A DNA stretch of 64,000 bases. Source: Lachnospiraceae bacterium. Lineage in GTDB: Bacteria; Bacillota; Clostridia; Lachnospirales; Lachnospiraceae. The translations under genes and the position numbers were made by a program. The notes below the pieces were generated by a model, which saw only the letters and a program-made list of their open reading frames with translations, was not told the DNA's origin and did no database searches. Location: contig JAFRSD010000013.1 in NCBI GenBank assembly GCA_017427775.1, positions 144,427 to 208,426 of the forward strand, given 5' to 3'. Of the stretch, positions 35,758-44,535 are shown piece after piece. The first letter of the stretch is position 1. Each line of letters starts with the position of its first letter.

Positions 35758-37446
35758 ATGGTTGGGTGTCCCGGATGCGGAAGTAAACTGGTTTTTGATA
35801 TCAAGACCCAGCAGATGAAGTGCAGCTATTGCGGCAAATTCTATCTGGTCAGCCAAGTCTCGGAACGGTCGAAGAATGCGGAAGAGCATACGGAGGCAAC
35901 GGATTATGATCCGATGTCTGCCGACAATCCGGAGTATTTCGGACAGGACGAGTTCGGGGATGAGTTCAGTCATATCGGTGCGCATGTGCCGATGAACGAA
36001 AAGGAAATGGTTGTAACCGTTTTCACCTGTTCCCAATGCGGAGCGGAGATTGTGGCGGATTCTGATGAGGCGGTTACGTGGTGCAGCTACTGCGGCAGCC
36101 CGGCAACGCTTCGAAGCAGGCTCAGCCGGATCCGTAAACCGGACAGGGTAATTCCCTTTAAGGTTACGAAGGAAGAGTGCATTGCCCGTTATCTCGCGGT
36201 TGCAAGAAAGCAGATCTACGCGCCGTCCGACCTGATCAGGGCCGGCAAAGCAGAGAGCTTCCGCGGAATCTATATGCCGTTCTGGACCTACGAGGTGGAC
36301 CGGGACGGAGAGTACCGTTTCCCCGGAATGACCGTGGATACGGTCGGAAATACGCAGACTACGACCCGCTATATGGCTTCGGGTCATTTGAATTCCCATC
36401 ATGAGGGGCTTTCTCATGATGCGTCGCTCACATTTGACGACTATGTGAGCGAGCAGATCATTCCGTTCATGGAGAAGGACGCGGAACCGTTCGACGAGTG
36501 CTATCTGAACGGCTTTTACGCGAACGCCGCCGACCAGAAGGATACGGAATACCGTTCCAAGATCCTTTCGATGGAGGGCGACCTGATCCTGAATCACGCC
36601 AAATGGCAGTTTAAGTCGATTGGACTGCAGGAGAATCAGGCTAAATCACAATTGTCCGATTACGGGGCCTATAAAGTAAGAACGAAATCGGCGCTTGAAA
36701 TGGACCCCGTCTGGTTCCTTTCGTACCGCCGCGGTGACCGTGTGAGCTATGCCACGGTGAACGGGCAGACCGGCAGACTGTATGCGGATTTTCCGGCATC
36801 GCCTGCGAAGTTCTTCCTGTTTTCGCTGATCACGGCGATCCCGCTGTTCCTGCTGTTGAATCTGATGCTGACCGCGGCACCTTCCTTCGTGCTGTTTCTT
36901 GCGGTAATCGGCGCATTTGTTGCTTCTTCGATGTTTAAGAGCGAGATCGGGGAGATCTTCGCAAAGCAGTTTCACATTAAGATGGATGCCGGCACGAAGA
37001 AGAAAATGAATATCAAAAAGATTCTGTCCGGATTGTTAAGCGCGCTGTTCATCGGCGCGGTCATAATGATAGAAGCGCTGCCGGATCTGCTCAGTGCAGG
37101 TTCCGAACTGTCCGGCGTATTCCGCGCGGAGTACTTGTATATCCTTGTCGCGGCCGTGTTTGCGATCGTTCTCGGCATACGGTTTTTCAAGATGAAGAGC
37201 CAATATATGTCGCTTTCCAATGTGCGGCTGAATCTGTCGAACGGATTATATCTCCTTGTTTCCGTTCTGGCGCTTGTGGTATTCATTATCCGGCCGGCGA
37301 ACGACTGGGTTTACTATAGCATCGCATTGGCTGCTGCGGGAATTGTGGCACTTTCGGCAACGAACCTGATCCACAACTACAATATCCTGTCGACGCAGAA
37401 ACCGAAGCAGTTCAGCAGAAGCGGAGGTGATGACGGTGTTGCGTAA
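35758..37446 (+). CDS. Double zinc-ribbon membrane protein (second paralogue)
   Basis: The 562-residue protein repeats the plan of the gene at 31728: zinc ribbons CPGCGS...CSYCGK (about residues 4-25) and CSQCGA...CSYCGS (about 92-115). The IPFKVTKEECIARY and GDRVSYATVNGQTG blocks come next, then about six membrane segments. It lacks any obvious enzymatic motif. GGAGG precedes ATG 35758. Its end overlaps the TPM-domain gene, so the second copy is tied to that lipoprotein while the first is tied to TelA. Confidence 0.75.
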   Translation: MVGCPGCGSKLVFDIKTQQMKCSYCGKFYLVSQVSERSKNAEEHTEATDYDPMSADNPEYFGQDEFGDEFSHIGAHVPMNEKEMVVTVFTCSQCGAEIVADSDEAVTWCSYCGSPATLRSRLSRIRKPDRVIPFKVTKEECIARYLAVARKQIYAPSDLIRAGKAESFRGIYMPFWTYEVDRDGEYRFPGMTVDTVGNTQTTTRYMASGHLNSHHEGLSHDASLTFDDYVSEQIIPFMEKDAEPFDECYLNGFYANAADQKDTEYRSKILSMEGDLILNHAKWQFKSIGLQENQAKSQLSDYGAYKVRTKSALEMDPVWFLSYRRGDRVSYATVNGQTGRLYADFPASPAKFFLFSLITAIPLFLLLNLMLTAAPSFVLFLAVIGAFVASSMFKSEIGEIFAKQFHIKMDAGTKKKMNIKKILSGLLSALFIGAVIMIEALPDLLSAGSELSGVFRAEYLYILVAAVFAIVLGIRFFKMKSQYMSLSNVRLNLSNGLYLLVSVLALVVFIIRPANDWVYYSIALAAAGIVALSATNLIHNYNILSTQKPKQFSRSGGDDGVA

Positions 37447-38188
37447 GATCTGGCTTATTATATGCATTTCAGCAGTCATGCTGCTTCTTGCCGGCTGCGG
37501 AAACCATGAGAAACCGACGGAACCCGGCAAAGTCATTATTGAGGACGGTGCCGGTCTGATCTCCGCCAGTGATGAGGAGTATCTGATCGGAGAGATGGAG
37601 AAACTGACCGAATACGGTAATATCGCTCTGGTCACCATTAACGAGAATTATAAAACAACCGATGTATATGCGGAATTAGAGTACGAAAAGCTGTTTGGCA
37701 GAACGAGCGGCGCGCTGTTTCTGATCGATATGGATCGTCGTGAGATTTATCTGGAAGTCGGAGGATACATCGGCGATGTCATCAGCAGCGGAAAAGCGAG
37801 AACGATCACCGATAATGTATATCGTTATGCTTCCCGCGGTGAATACTGGAAATGTGCCAGAGATACCTTTGATCAGGTTAAGACGCTGATGGAAGGCGGC
37901 CGCATCGCGCAGACGATGAAATATGTTTCCAACGCGTTCATTGCCGTTCTGATTGCGCTTCTCGGAAACTTCATTCTGCTTCGCAGACTGAATGCCAAGA
38001 AGGAAGTTTCCGTTGCGGAACTCGATTCCGCGAACACGGGCCGCGTCTCCTTTACAAACTGTAAGACAGACGTCACCTCGAGGAAGGTTGTTGTACTCAA
38101 CAATTCCTCCGGCGGCCGTGGCGGCTTCGGCGGCGGTTTCGGCGGTGGAGGCGGTCACTTCAGCCACGGCGGCGGCCATAGGTTCTGA
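37436..38188 (+). CDS. TPM-domain lipoprotein (YgcG-like)
   Basis: About 250 residues: a lipoprotein signal (AVMLLLAGC, lipid-anchored Cys near residue 21), a TPM-domain segment (DGAGLISASDEEYLIGEM, about 38-55, and YLEVGGYIGDVIS near 104), one later membrane segment, and a Gly/His-rich tail typical of these proteins. TPM domains occur in envelope maintenance and photosystem repair proteins. GTG 37436 has GGAGG eight bases upstream and is preferred, but GTG 37427 or ATG 37430 are possible. It overlaps the zinc-ribbon gene and is followed by a strong terminator. Confidence 0.8.
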   Translation: MLRKIWLIICISAVMLLLAGCGNHEKPTEPGKVIIEDGAGLISASDEEYLIGEMEKLTEYGNIALVTINENYKTTDVYAELEYEKLFGRTSGALFLIDMDRREIYLEVGGYIGDVISSGKARTITDNVYRYASRGEYWKCARDTFDQVKTLMEGGRIAQTMKYVSNAFIAVLIALLGNFILLRRLNAKKEVSVAELDSANTGRVSFTNCKTDVTSRKVVVLNNSSGGRGGFGGGFGGGGGHFSHGGGHRF

Positions 38189-38232
38189 GACTTTATTCCT
38201 GTATTTTTGCTTTTTCTTGATTCTTGATCAGG

Positions 38233-38278
38233 CGGGCATGCCGGAGAGTGAAATTACTCTTCAGGCATGCCCGTTTTT
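38233..38278 (+). terminator. Intrinsic terminator after the TPM gene
   Basis: CGGGCATGCC (38233-38242) pairs perfectly with GGCATGCCCG (38264-38273). An inner AGAGT/ACTCT extends the stem, and five T residues follow. Confidence 0.93.
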
Positions 38279-38298
38279 GTTATTTTTCCAGGAAACGC

Positions 38299-38326
38299 TT
38301 GCAAATCGAAAATGTTATGTTACAAT
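38299..38326 (+). promoter_or_regulatory. Promoter of typA
   Basis: TTGCAA (38299-38304) and TACAAT (38321-38326) are 16 bases apart, with TGT just before the -10 box. Confidence 0.75.
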
Positions 38327-38378
38327 GTAAAGGTTGTGAAGGAAATTGAGTATTATACCGCACCGAACGGAGGTTTCT

Positions 38379-40199
38379 ATGAAGCGGGAAGATGTAAGAA
38401 ACATTGCGATTATCGCTCATGTAGACCATGGTAAGACGACCTTGGTTGATGAGCTTTTGAAACAGAGCGGCGTATTCCGTACCGGACAGGTTGTAGAAGA
38501 ACGCGTTATGGACTCAAACGATATCGAGCGTGAGCGCGGAATCACCATCCTCAGCAAGAACACGGCCGTATATTACAAGGGAATTAAGATCAATATCATT
38601 GACACGCCCGGCCATGCCGATTTCGGCGGCGAAGTGGAGCGTGTACTCAAGATGGTGAACGGTGTCATCCTCGTCGTGGACGCATTTGAGGGCCCGATGC
38701 CGCAGACCAAGTTTGTATTGAAGAAGGCACTGGAACTGAAGCTTCCGGTTATCTGCTGCATCAACAAGATCGACCGTCCCGAGGCGCGTCCGAAGGAAGT
38801 TATCGACGAGGTGCTCGATCTTCTGATAGACCTCGATGCGGATGAGGATCAGCTGGAGTGCCCGTTCGTATTTGCCTCCGCCAAGACCGGTATTGCCATT
38901 CTTGAGCTGAATGACAAACCTGTCAGCATGGAGCCTTTGTTCGAGACAATCATCGATTACATTCCGGCGCCCGAGGGCGACGAGAACGCGGGTACGCAGG
39001 TACTCATCAGCACGATCGATTACAACGAATATGTCGGCCGTATCGGCGTCGGCAAAGTGGACAACGGCACGATCCGCGTGAACCAGGAATGCGTCATCGT
39101 GAACCATCATGATCCCGACAAGATGCGTAAGGTGAAGATCAGCAAACTCTATGAGTTTGACGGCCTGAAGAAGGTCGAGGTCAACGAAGCGACCGTCGGC
39201 AGCATCGTTGCGATCTCCGGCATCAGCGACATCCATATCGGCGACACGCTCTGCTCACCCGAGAATCCGGTAGCCATTCCGTTCCAAAAGATTTCCGAGC
39301 CGACGATCGCCATGAACTTTATCGTAAACGACAGCCCGCTCGCAGGTCAGGAAGGCAAATTTGTCACCTCCCGTCACCTTCGCGAGAGACTGTTCCGTGA
39401 GCTGAATACCGACGTTTCCCTTCGCGTGGAGGAAACCGATACGACCGAAGCCTTCAAGGTTTCCGGCCGTGGCGAGCTGCATCTCTCCGTATTGATTGAG
39501 AATATGCGCCGTGAAGGGTTCGAATTTGCCGTAAGTAAGGCCGAGGTTATCTACCGTTACGACGAAAATGGTAAGAAGCTTGAGCCGATGGAGGAGTGCC
39601 AGGTAGACGTTCCGGACGAGTATTCCGGCACCGTCATCCAGAAGCTTTCCGCAAGAAAAGGCGAACTGAAAGGAATGAATTCGTTCGGCTCCGGCCATAC
39701 GAGACTCCTTTTCTCGATTCCGTCCCGCGGACTGATCGGATACCGCGGTGAGTTCCTTACCGATACCCGCGGCGAGGGCATTATGAATACGATTTTCTCC
39801 GGCTATGAGCCGTATAAGGGTGATCTTTCGTACCGCTCACAGGGAAGCCTGATCGCTTTTGAAAGCGGCGAAGCCGTTACCTACGGCCTGTTCAACGCGC
39901 AGGAGCGCGGCGCCCTTTTCATCGGACCCGGCGAGAAGGTTTATGCCGGCATGGTAGTCGGCCAGAACGGCAAAGCGGAAGACGTTGAAGTTAACGTCTG
40001 CAAAAAGAAGCAGCTGACCAACACCCGTTCGTCCGCTGCCGACGAAGCACTCCGCCTTACGCCTCCGGTTGAGATGAGCCTTGAGCAGTGCCTTGAATTC
40101 ATCGATACCGACGAGCTTCTTGAGGTAACGCCCAAGAGTCTCCGGATCCGTAAGAAGATCCTCGACTCGCTGATGCGTAAGAGAGCAAGCAGAAAGTAA
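38379..40199 (+). CDS. typA: Ribosome-associated GTPase TypA/BipA
   Basis: TypA is a translational GTPase needed for ribosome assembly and stress growth. The 606-residue protein has P-loop AHVDHGKT near residue 14, the G2/G3 segments RGITILSKN and DTPGHAD, and NKID near 128. EF-G-like domains follow, and a C-terminal BipA-specific domain ends with [19 protein letters not shown] 38379 follows CGGAGG; an upstream in-frame start at 38346 has no site. It is monocistronic, between its own promoter and terminator. Confidence 0.96.
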   Translation: MKREDVRNIAIIAHVDHGKTTLVDELLKQSGVFRTGQVVEERVMDSNDIERERGITILSKNTAVYYKGIKINIIDTPGHADFGGEVERVLKMVNGVILVVDAFEGPMPQTKFVLKKALELKLPVICCINKIDRPEARPKEVIDEVLDLLIDLDADEDQLECPFVFASAKTGIAILELNDKPVSMEPLFETIIDYIPAPEGDENAGTQVLISTIDYNEYVGRIGVGKVDNGTIRVNQECVIVNHHDPDKMRKVKISKLYEFDGLKKVEVNEATVGSIVAISGISDIHIGDTLCSPENPVAIPFQKISEPTIAMNFIVNDSPLAGQEGKFVTSRHLRERLFRELNTDVSLRVEETDTTEAFKVSGRGELHLSVLIENMRREGFEFAVSKAEVIYRYDENGKKLEPMEECQVDVPDEYSGTVIQKLSARKGELKGMNSFGSGHTRLLFSIPSRGLIGYRGEFLTDTRGEGIMNTIFSGYEPYKGDLSYRSQGSLIAFESGEAVTYGLFNAQERGALFIGPGEKVYAGMVVGQNGKAEDVEVNVCKKKQLTNTRSSAADEALRLTPPVEMSLEQCLEFIDTDELLEVTPKSLRIRKKILDSLMRKRASRK

Positions 40200-40248
40200 C
40201 CGTCAACTGATACGCAATCGGTGCTGAAAACAGAAGAAAATATGGTAT

Positions 40249-40281
40249 GAGCCCGGCGGGAATGATCCGCCGGGCTCTTTT
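40249..40281 (+). terminator. Intrinsic terminator after typA
   Basis: GAGCCCGGCGG (40249-40259) pairs perfectly with CCGCCGGGCTC (40267-40277) and is followed by four T residues. Confidence 0.9.
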
Positions 40282-40297
40282 GCTGCCCGAAAGCATG

Positions 40298-40327
40298 AAA
40301 ATACCCGGAAGCTGAGGCTTCCGGGTA
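40298..40327 (-). terminator. Intrinsic terminator of the minus-strand glycosidase operon
   Basis: TACCCGGAAGC (40302-40312) pairs perfectly with GCTTCCGGGTA (40317-40327). On the minus strand the stem is followed by TTTT (40301-40298), so it faces the typA terminator. Confidence 0.85.
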
Positions 40328-40337
40328 CCGGTATATG

Positions 40338-40802
40338 TTAGCGGGAATATGCTTCTCCCGGACACACCGCTTTATGAAGCAATATCGCAAGAAACATGAG
40401 AACCGCTCCGGCAAATGCGTACAGGAAAGACCAGCCGCTCGACGTTCCGTAGATGTGAAGAACGCCGGTGAAAAGCGAGCCTACGGTCAGAACGGCGATA
40501 CCGTCGTGCCAGAGTTTCCGCGCCAGCGGGCGAAGCTTCTTCGGTTTTTTAAAAGCAGCGAAGATGACCGCCGGAATTAATCCAAGAAGCAGCGGAACCG
40601 TAAAGGCGTACTGCATATAGACGGAGTAAACGCCGAAGCTGAAATGCTCGTAGACCGCGCCGAACAGCCATACAAAGGCTGTGATTGCGGCATAAATCTT
40701 CACGGCCGATAGATAAGAGCGCCGCAACGCACGGCTGTTATCAGGATCAGCAGCGGCATCCACGCCTGCCGGTTTAATGTTTCGGGTATCCGATGCATAC
40801 AA
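40338..40802 (-). CDS. Integral membrane protein, unknown (154 residues)
   Basis: The product has four hydrophobic segments after a polar N-terminus of about 35 residues and ends in KAVCPGEAYSR. I recognise no family. It overlaps the end of the upstream phosphodiester glycosidase gene by 29 bases, so it is probably co-translated and may assist the same envelope function. A strong terminator follows directly. Confidence 0.6.
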   Translation of the reverse strand: MYASDTRNIKPAGVDAAADPDNSRALRRSYLSAVKIYAAITAFVWLFGAVYEHFSFGVYSVYMQYAFTVPLLLGLIPAVIFAAFKKPKKLRPLARKLWHDGIAVLTVGSLFTGVLHIYGTSSGWSFLYAFAGAVLMFLAILLHKAVCPGEAYSR

Positions 40803-41709
40803 TGTCGCTCACACTCCTTTCGGTAGTACTCCGGCCGTTGGTTGTCGGATGATTGATGACTTTGCCCATGAAAACCATGGTGGAAGAGCCTCCGCCGTCC
40901 AGATTATAGGCGGTCACGGCTCCGAGAGATTTCAAAAACGATGCCAGTTCATAGAGGGTGAGGCCGTCATTTTCACTCGTCCGGCCGTCACTCACGACGA
41001 GAAGATAGTGGCCTTCTCCGACCCACGCGATCGCCGTCCGCGGGTTGGAAGACGCCGCCTGAACGACTTCCTCTGTCTGAGAAACAGTCAGTTCGCCGTC
41101 GGAGATGAGTCCGGGACCGAATGCCCATACCTGCACCGCGCCTTCGTTAAGAAGTGCCTGTGCGGTTTTACTGACCTCGGAAATCACTTTCATGGAACCG
41201 TCGCCGTAGAGAACAAGGTCTTCGTCGGCCCCGCCGGCTGTAACGGAACGGTACAGTACGCCGTTTCGTATCACATAGCCGTAATTACGCGCTCCGTAGA
41301 AGTCTCCGTTCACGGCAAGGACGGCACCGTGCTGCTTCGCAATGGAAGATGTCGTGTCTTTGATGTTTCGGCCGAATTTGTTCTTGGCAAGAGCGGTGAA
41401 GAGATACTTCGGCGAGGAGACGTACACATCCGCCACGTAAACGTCGGTATCGCATATGCGGTGCTCGGTGATCGTAACGGAGATGTTCGAATCGTTATAC
41501 GACCGGTCGGTGATGACCGGTTCCGTCAGGCTTTCGTTTCCGGGAAGGAAGTTCTTGATATTGCTGCCGTCGGAAACGGTTCCGGTTTCCGTACCGGAGA
41601 CATCGGCGTACTCGTGCGGTATCACGAACACATCCAAAAGGGCATAACCGGTGAACAGTGTGATCAGCACCGTTGCCAGTATTCCGTTTTTGGTAACCCA
41701 TCGGCTCAT
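40774..41709 (-). CDS. Phosphodiester glycosidase (NAGPA-domain) exoprotein
   Basis: The 311-residue protein has an N-terminal membrane anchor (about residues 8-30) and an extracytoplasmic NAGPA domain, related to enzymes that cleave sugar-phosphodiesters. AVNGDFYGARNYGYVIRNG near residue 150, PRTAIAWVG near 222 and NLDGGGSSTMV near 270 are family segments. In Gram-positive relatives it is linked to teichoic-acid or exopolysaccharide processing. GGAGG lies before the start. It is the first gene of a two-gene minus-strand operon. Confidence 0.88.
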   Translation of the reverse strand: MSRWVTKNGILATVLITLFTGYALLDVFVIPHEYADVSGTETGTVSDGSNIKNFLPGNESLTEPVITDRSYNDSNISVTITEHRICDTDVYVADVYVSSPKYLFTALAKNKFGRNIKDTTSSIAKQHGAVLAVNGDFYGARNYGYVIRNGVLYRSVTAGGADEDLVLYGDGSMKVISEVSKTAQALLNEGAVQVWAFGPGLISDGELTVSQTEEVVQAASSNPRTAIAWVGEGHYLLVVSDGRTSENDGLTLYELASFLKSLGAVTAYNLDGGGSSTMVFMGKVINHPTTNGRSTTERSVSDIVCIGYPKH

Positions 41710-41831
41710 GAAACCGCCTCCTTATTTTACTGTCTTTATCCCATCATATTCCAAAGGAAAATGCAATTGTCTTCACAAAAATTACGCAAAGTATTTCGAC
41801 AAATACCACATTTTCCGTGTAGCCTGTTTTC

Positions 41832-41860
41832 TTGATTTTCGAACGGTTTTAGAGTATACT
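41832..41860 (+). promoter_or_regulatory. Promoter of the CPBP protease gene
   Basis: TTGATT (41832-41837) and TATACT (41855-41860) are separated by 17 bases, about 40 bases before the start codon. Confidence 0.7.
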
Positions 41861-41901
41861 GATTTACGGTTGTTTTCAGAAACAACGCGGGAGAGCGGAG
41901 T

Positions 41902-42585
41902 ATGGAAAAGAAAGAGAACAAGCGGGTTTATGTTGCGGGGTTATTGCTTGGGTTAGCGGCCCTTATAATCGTATTCTTAGTCGAGCAGATCTGGAAGCCG
42001 GGCTATTTTATCAAGAGTGCGGTAAAACTGTGCAGCTTTGCCTGCGCGGTAATCCTGTACGCCGTAATTGCGAAAAGAAAGGTCAGCGAACTGATCCGGC
42101 TGAAACGCCCGAAGAATGTAAAGAAGCTTGTATTGTGCACGGCTTTGTTCTTCTTCGGGATCGGAATTCTGTTTTTAATCTTCAAAAACAATATCGACTG
42201 GACGAACATCCGGCAGAGCCTTGTGACCAAGGAAGGGCTTACGAGGACGAACTGTTTCTTCGTATTTGCCTATATCATTCTGGTGAATTCCTTTTTAGAG
42301 GAGGCATTCTTTCGGGGATTTCTCTCGGAACTGATCCCGAACAGAACGGTTTCGTTTCCGCTCAGCGCGCTTTTGTTCTCCGTGTATCATGTCGGAATTA
42401 TCGGGACGTGGTTTCATCCGTTTCTGCTTATATTCTGCATCGTCGGGCTTGCGGCGGTCGGATTGTTTTTACAGTTTCTCTTAGAACGGTATCATTCGGT
42501 TGTCGCGAGTTATATCGTTCATGCAAGCGCCAATGTGGCAATCAATACCATCGGCGCGCTGTTGATATTCGAAATACTGAAATAA
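41902..42585 (+). CDS. CPBP-family intramembrane metalloprotease (Abi/CAAX type)
   Basis: The 227-residue protein has six to eight hydrophobic segments and the CPBP glutamates in SFLEEAFFRGFLSEL near residue 132, with histidines in FSVYHVGI near 163 and HASANVAINT near 212 as likely metal ligands. Members cleave within membranes and take part in peptide maturation or self-immunity; no bacteriocin gene is nearby. GGGAG lies before the ATG. It has its own promoter. Confidence 0.85.
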   Translation: MEKKENKRVYVAGLLLGLAALIIVFLVEQIWKPGYFIKSAVKLCSFACAVILYAVIAKRKVSELIRLKRPKNVKKLVLCTALFFFGIGILFLIFKNNIDWTNIRQSLVTKEGLTRTNCFFVFAYIILVNSFLEEAFFRGFLSELIPNRTVSFPLSALLFSVYHVGIIGTWFHPFLLIFCIVGLAAVGLFLQFLLERYHSVVASYIVHASANVAINTIGALLIFEILK

Positions 42586-42630
42586 AACCGCATGACACCA
42601 AGGCGGTTTAAAGGAAAAGGAGATATCTTT

Positions 42631-43431
42631 ATGGCACATTTTTCAGGCACGTTTTTCTCGAAAATGTTGAGCAGGCCCGTTCATTTTACGGCGGTGCTCT
42701 GCAATGACGTAGCATACGGATCGGAGCAGAATCCGCACTTTAAGCGGCCGACGAAGTCGGTATATCTTTTGCACGGTTTCAGCGGCTGTGATACCGACTG
42801 GTTCGTAAACGCGCCTCTCGGGGAGATTGCGAACCGGTTTAACGTCAACTTCTTCATGCCGAACGGCGACAACAATTTCTATCTCGACCAGCCGCAGACC
42901 GGCTGCAAATACGCAAGCTATGTCGGTAAGGAATTCGTGGAGTATACAAGAAAGACATTCGGACTGTCCAACAAGCGGGAAGATACCTATATCGGAGGAC
43001 TTTCGATGGGAGGCTTCGGAGCGCTTCATACGGCATTTGCCTATCCCGAGACGTTCGGAAAAGTCATGGCCCTTTCTTCGGCATTGATTCAGAACGGCCT
43101 TTCGTTCTTTACTCCCGACATGCCAAACGGTATGGCGAACTACGATTATTACGCATGGGTTTTCGGGGATCTGAAGACGGCCGCGCAGACCGATATCAAC
43201 CCCGAAGTGCTTGTTCGGAAACTGAAAGAGAGCGGAGCGCGGATTCCCGACATCTTCATGGCCTGCGGAACCGAAGACTTCCTGATCCAGCCGAACCGCG
43301 ATTTTAAGGCTTTCCTCGATTCGATCGACGTCCCCGTGACATTTGTCACCGCACCCGGCGTGCATGATTTCAACTTCTGGCGGACGCATCTCGTAACGGG
43401 TCTGGAGTGGGCACTCGAGCCGAAGGCCTGA
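42631..43431 (+). CDS. Alpha/beta-hydrolase esterase (EstA / S-formylglutathione hydrolase-like)
   Basis: The 266-residue cytoplasmic hydrolase has the nucleophile elbow GGLSMGGFGAL near residue 117. The acid and histidine are plausibly in CGTEDFLI near 212 and APGVHDFNFW near 243. This is the esterase D type, often called tributyrin esterase in lactic bacteria. AAGGAG precedes ATG 42631, 45 bases after the CPBP gene. The dapA promoter begins immediately after its stop. Confidence 0.85.
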   Translation: MAHFSGTFFSKMLSRPVHFTAVLCNDVAYGSEQNPHFKRPTKSVYLLHGFSGCDTDWFVNAPLGEIANRFNVNFFMPNGDNNFYLDQPQTGCKYASYVGKEFVEYTRKTFGLSNKREDTYIGGLSMGGFGALHTAFAYPETFGKVMALSSALIQNGLSFFTPDMPNGMANYDYYAWVFGDLKTAAQTDINPEVLVRKLKESGARIPDIFMACGTEDFLIQPNRDFKAFLDSIDVPVTFVTAPGVHDFNFWRTHLVTGLEWALEPKA

Positions 43432-43433
43432 CA

Positions 43434-43462
43434 TTGACAGAATCCGCGGAAAATGGTACAAT
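43434..43462 (+). promoter_or_regulatory. Promoter of dapA
   Basis: A perfect TTGACA (43434-43439), a 17-base spacer and TACAAT (43457-43462) preceded by TGG make this one of the strongest promoters in the window. Confidence 0.85.
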
Positions 43463-43475
43463 ACACGAGAATATG

Positions 43476-43499
43476 GGTTCCTGTTTCCAAACGGGGACC
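43476..43499 (+). other. Hairpin in the dapA leader
   Basis: The arms 43476-43486 and 43489-43499 can form about ten pairs (with wobbles) near the transcript start. The leader is about 100 bases long, too short for the lysine riboswitch, and no T tract follows. It may stabilise the mRNA. Confidence 0.4.
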
Positions 43500-43570
43500 G
43501 TGCTTGATTTTCCAAGATAAAATCCAATCCGGACAATGCCCGGGTTGTATGGAATACGGAGGTGTTTCAC

Positions 43571-44458
43571 ATGTCAATTTTTAAGGGTTCTGCAGTGGCA
43601 ATTATCACACCGTTTCAGAATGACGGAAGTGTGGATTTTGACCAGTTCGGAGCTTTGATCGATTACCAGATCGAGCATAAGACCGACGCGATCGTTGTTA
43701 TGGGTACGACCGGAGAGGCTTCCACCATGACGCACGAGGAGCACATCGACTGCATCCGTTTCTGCTGCGAGAGAGCAGCGGGCAGGGTTCCGGTTATCGC
43801 AGGTACCGGTTCAAACTGCACGGATACCGCGATCTATCTTACCAAAGAGGCGGAGAAGGCAGGTGCCGACGCAATGCTTGTCGTTACGCCTTACTATAAC
43901 AAGGCTACGCAGAAGGGCCTGATCGCGCATTTTACCGCGATCGCCAATGCGACGACGAAGCCCATCGTGCTTTACAACATCCCCGGACGTACCGGCTGCA
44001 AGATGGCGGCCGAGACCGTTGCAAAGCTTTACAAAGACGTTCCGAACATTGTCGGCGTTAAGGATGCCACCGGTGATTTCAGCGAGATGGCAAAGCTGAT
44101 GAGTCTCGTTGACGACAACTTCGAACTGTACTCCGGTAATGACGACCAGATCGTTCCGATCCTTTCGCTCGGCGGCAGCGGTGTTATTTCCGTTCTGGCG
44201 CATTGCGCTCCCGAGGACACGCACGAGATGGTCGCAAGCTATCTGCGCGGTGATGTTAAGAAGGCAAGAGAACTGCAGCTTAAGTACATTCCGCTGATCA
44301 AGGCTCTGTTCTGCGAAGTAAACCCGATCCCCGTTAAGGCTGCCTGCCAGATGCTCGGTTTCTGTAACGGCGTTGTAAGAGCGCCTCTTACCGAGATGGA
44401 GCCCGACAATCAGGTTATTCTGTGGGATGAGATGAAGAAACTCGGAATCGTTAAGTAA
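43571..44458 (+). CDS. dapA: 4-hydroxy-tetrahydrodipicolinate synthase
   Basis: DapA condenses pyruvate with aspartate semialdehyde, the first committed step to lysine and diaminopimelate. The 295-residue barrel has TTGEASTMTHEEH near residue 45, YYNKATQKGL near 109 and the Schiff-base lysine in GVKDATGD near 163. ATG 43571 has GGAGG eight bases upstream. dapB follows after 77 bases, so both are probably read from the strong dapA promoter. Confidence 0.96.
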   Translation: MSIFKGSAVAIITPFQNDGSVDFDQFGALIDYQIEHKTDAIVVMGTTGEASTMTHEEHIDCIRFCCERAAGRVPVIAGTGSNCTDTAIYLTKEAEKAGADAMLVVTPYYNKATQKGLIAHFTAIANATTKPIVLYNIPGRTGCKMAAETVAKLYKDVPNIVGVKDATGDFSEMAKLMSLVDDNFELYSGNDDQIVPILSLGGSGVISVLAHCAPEDTHEMVASYLRGDVKKARELQLKYIPLIKALFCEVNPIPVKAACQMLGFCNGVVRAPLTEMEPDNQVILWDEMKKLGIVK

Positions 44459-44535
44459 TTCCGCATATGCAGCACTGTGCGGCGCGACCCGTTATGCCGG
44501 TCACGGCCGTAAATGATACATTTCAGAGGTTTCTT

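Noticed and set aside
40777..41835. 352-codon plus-strand frame opposite the glycosidase gene
   Set aside because: The minus-strand NAGPA domain, ribosome site and downstream terminator explain the region.
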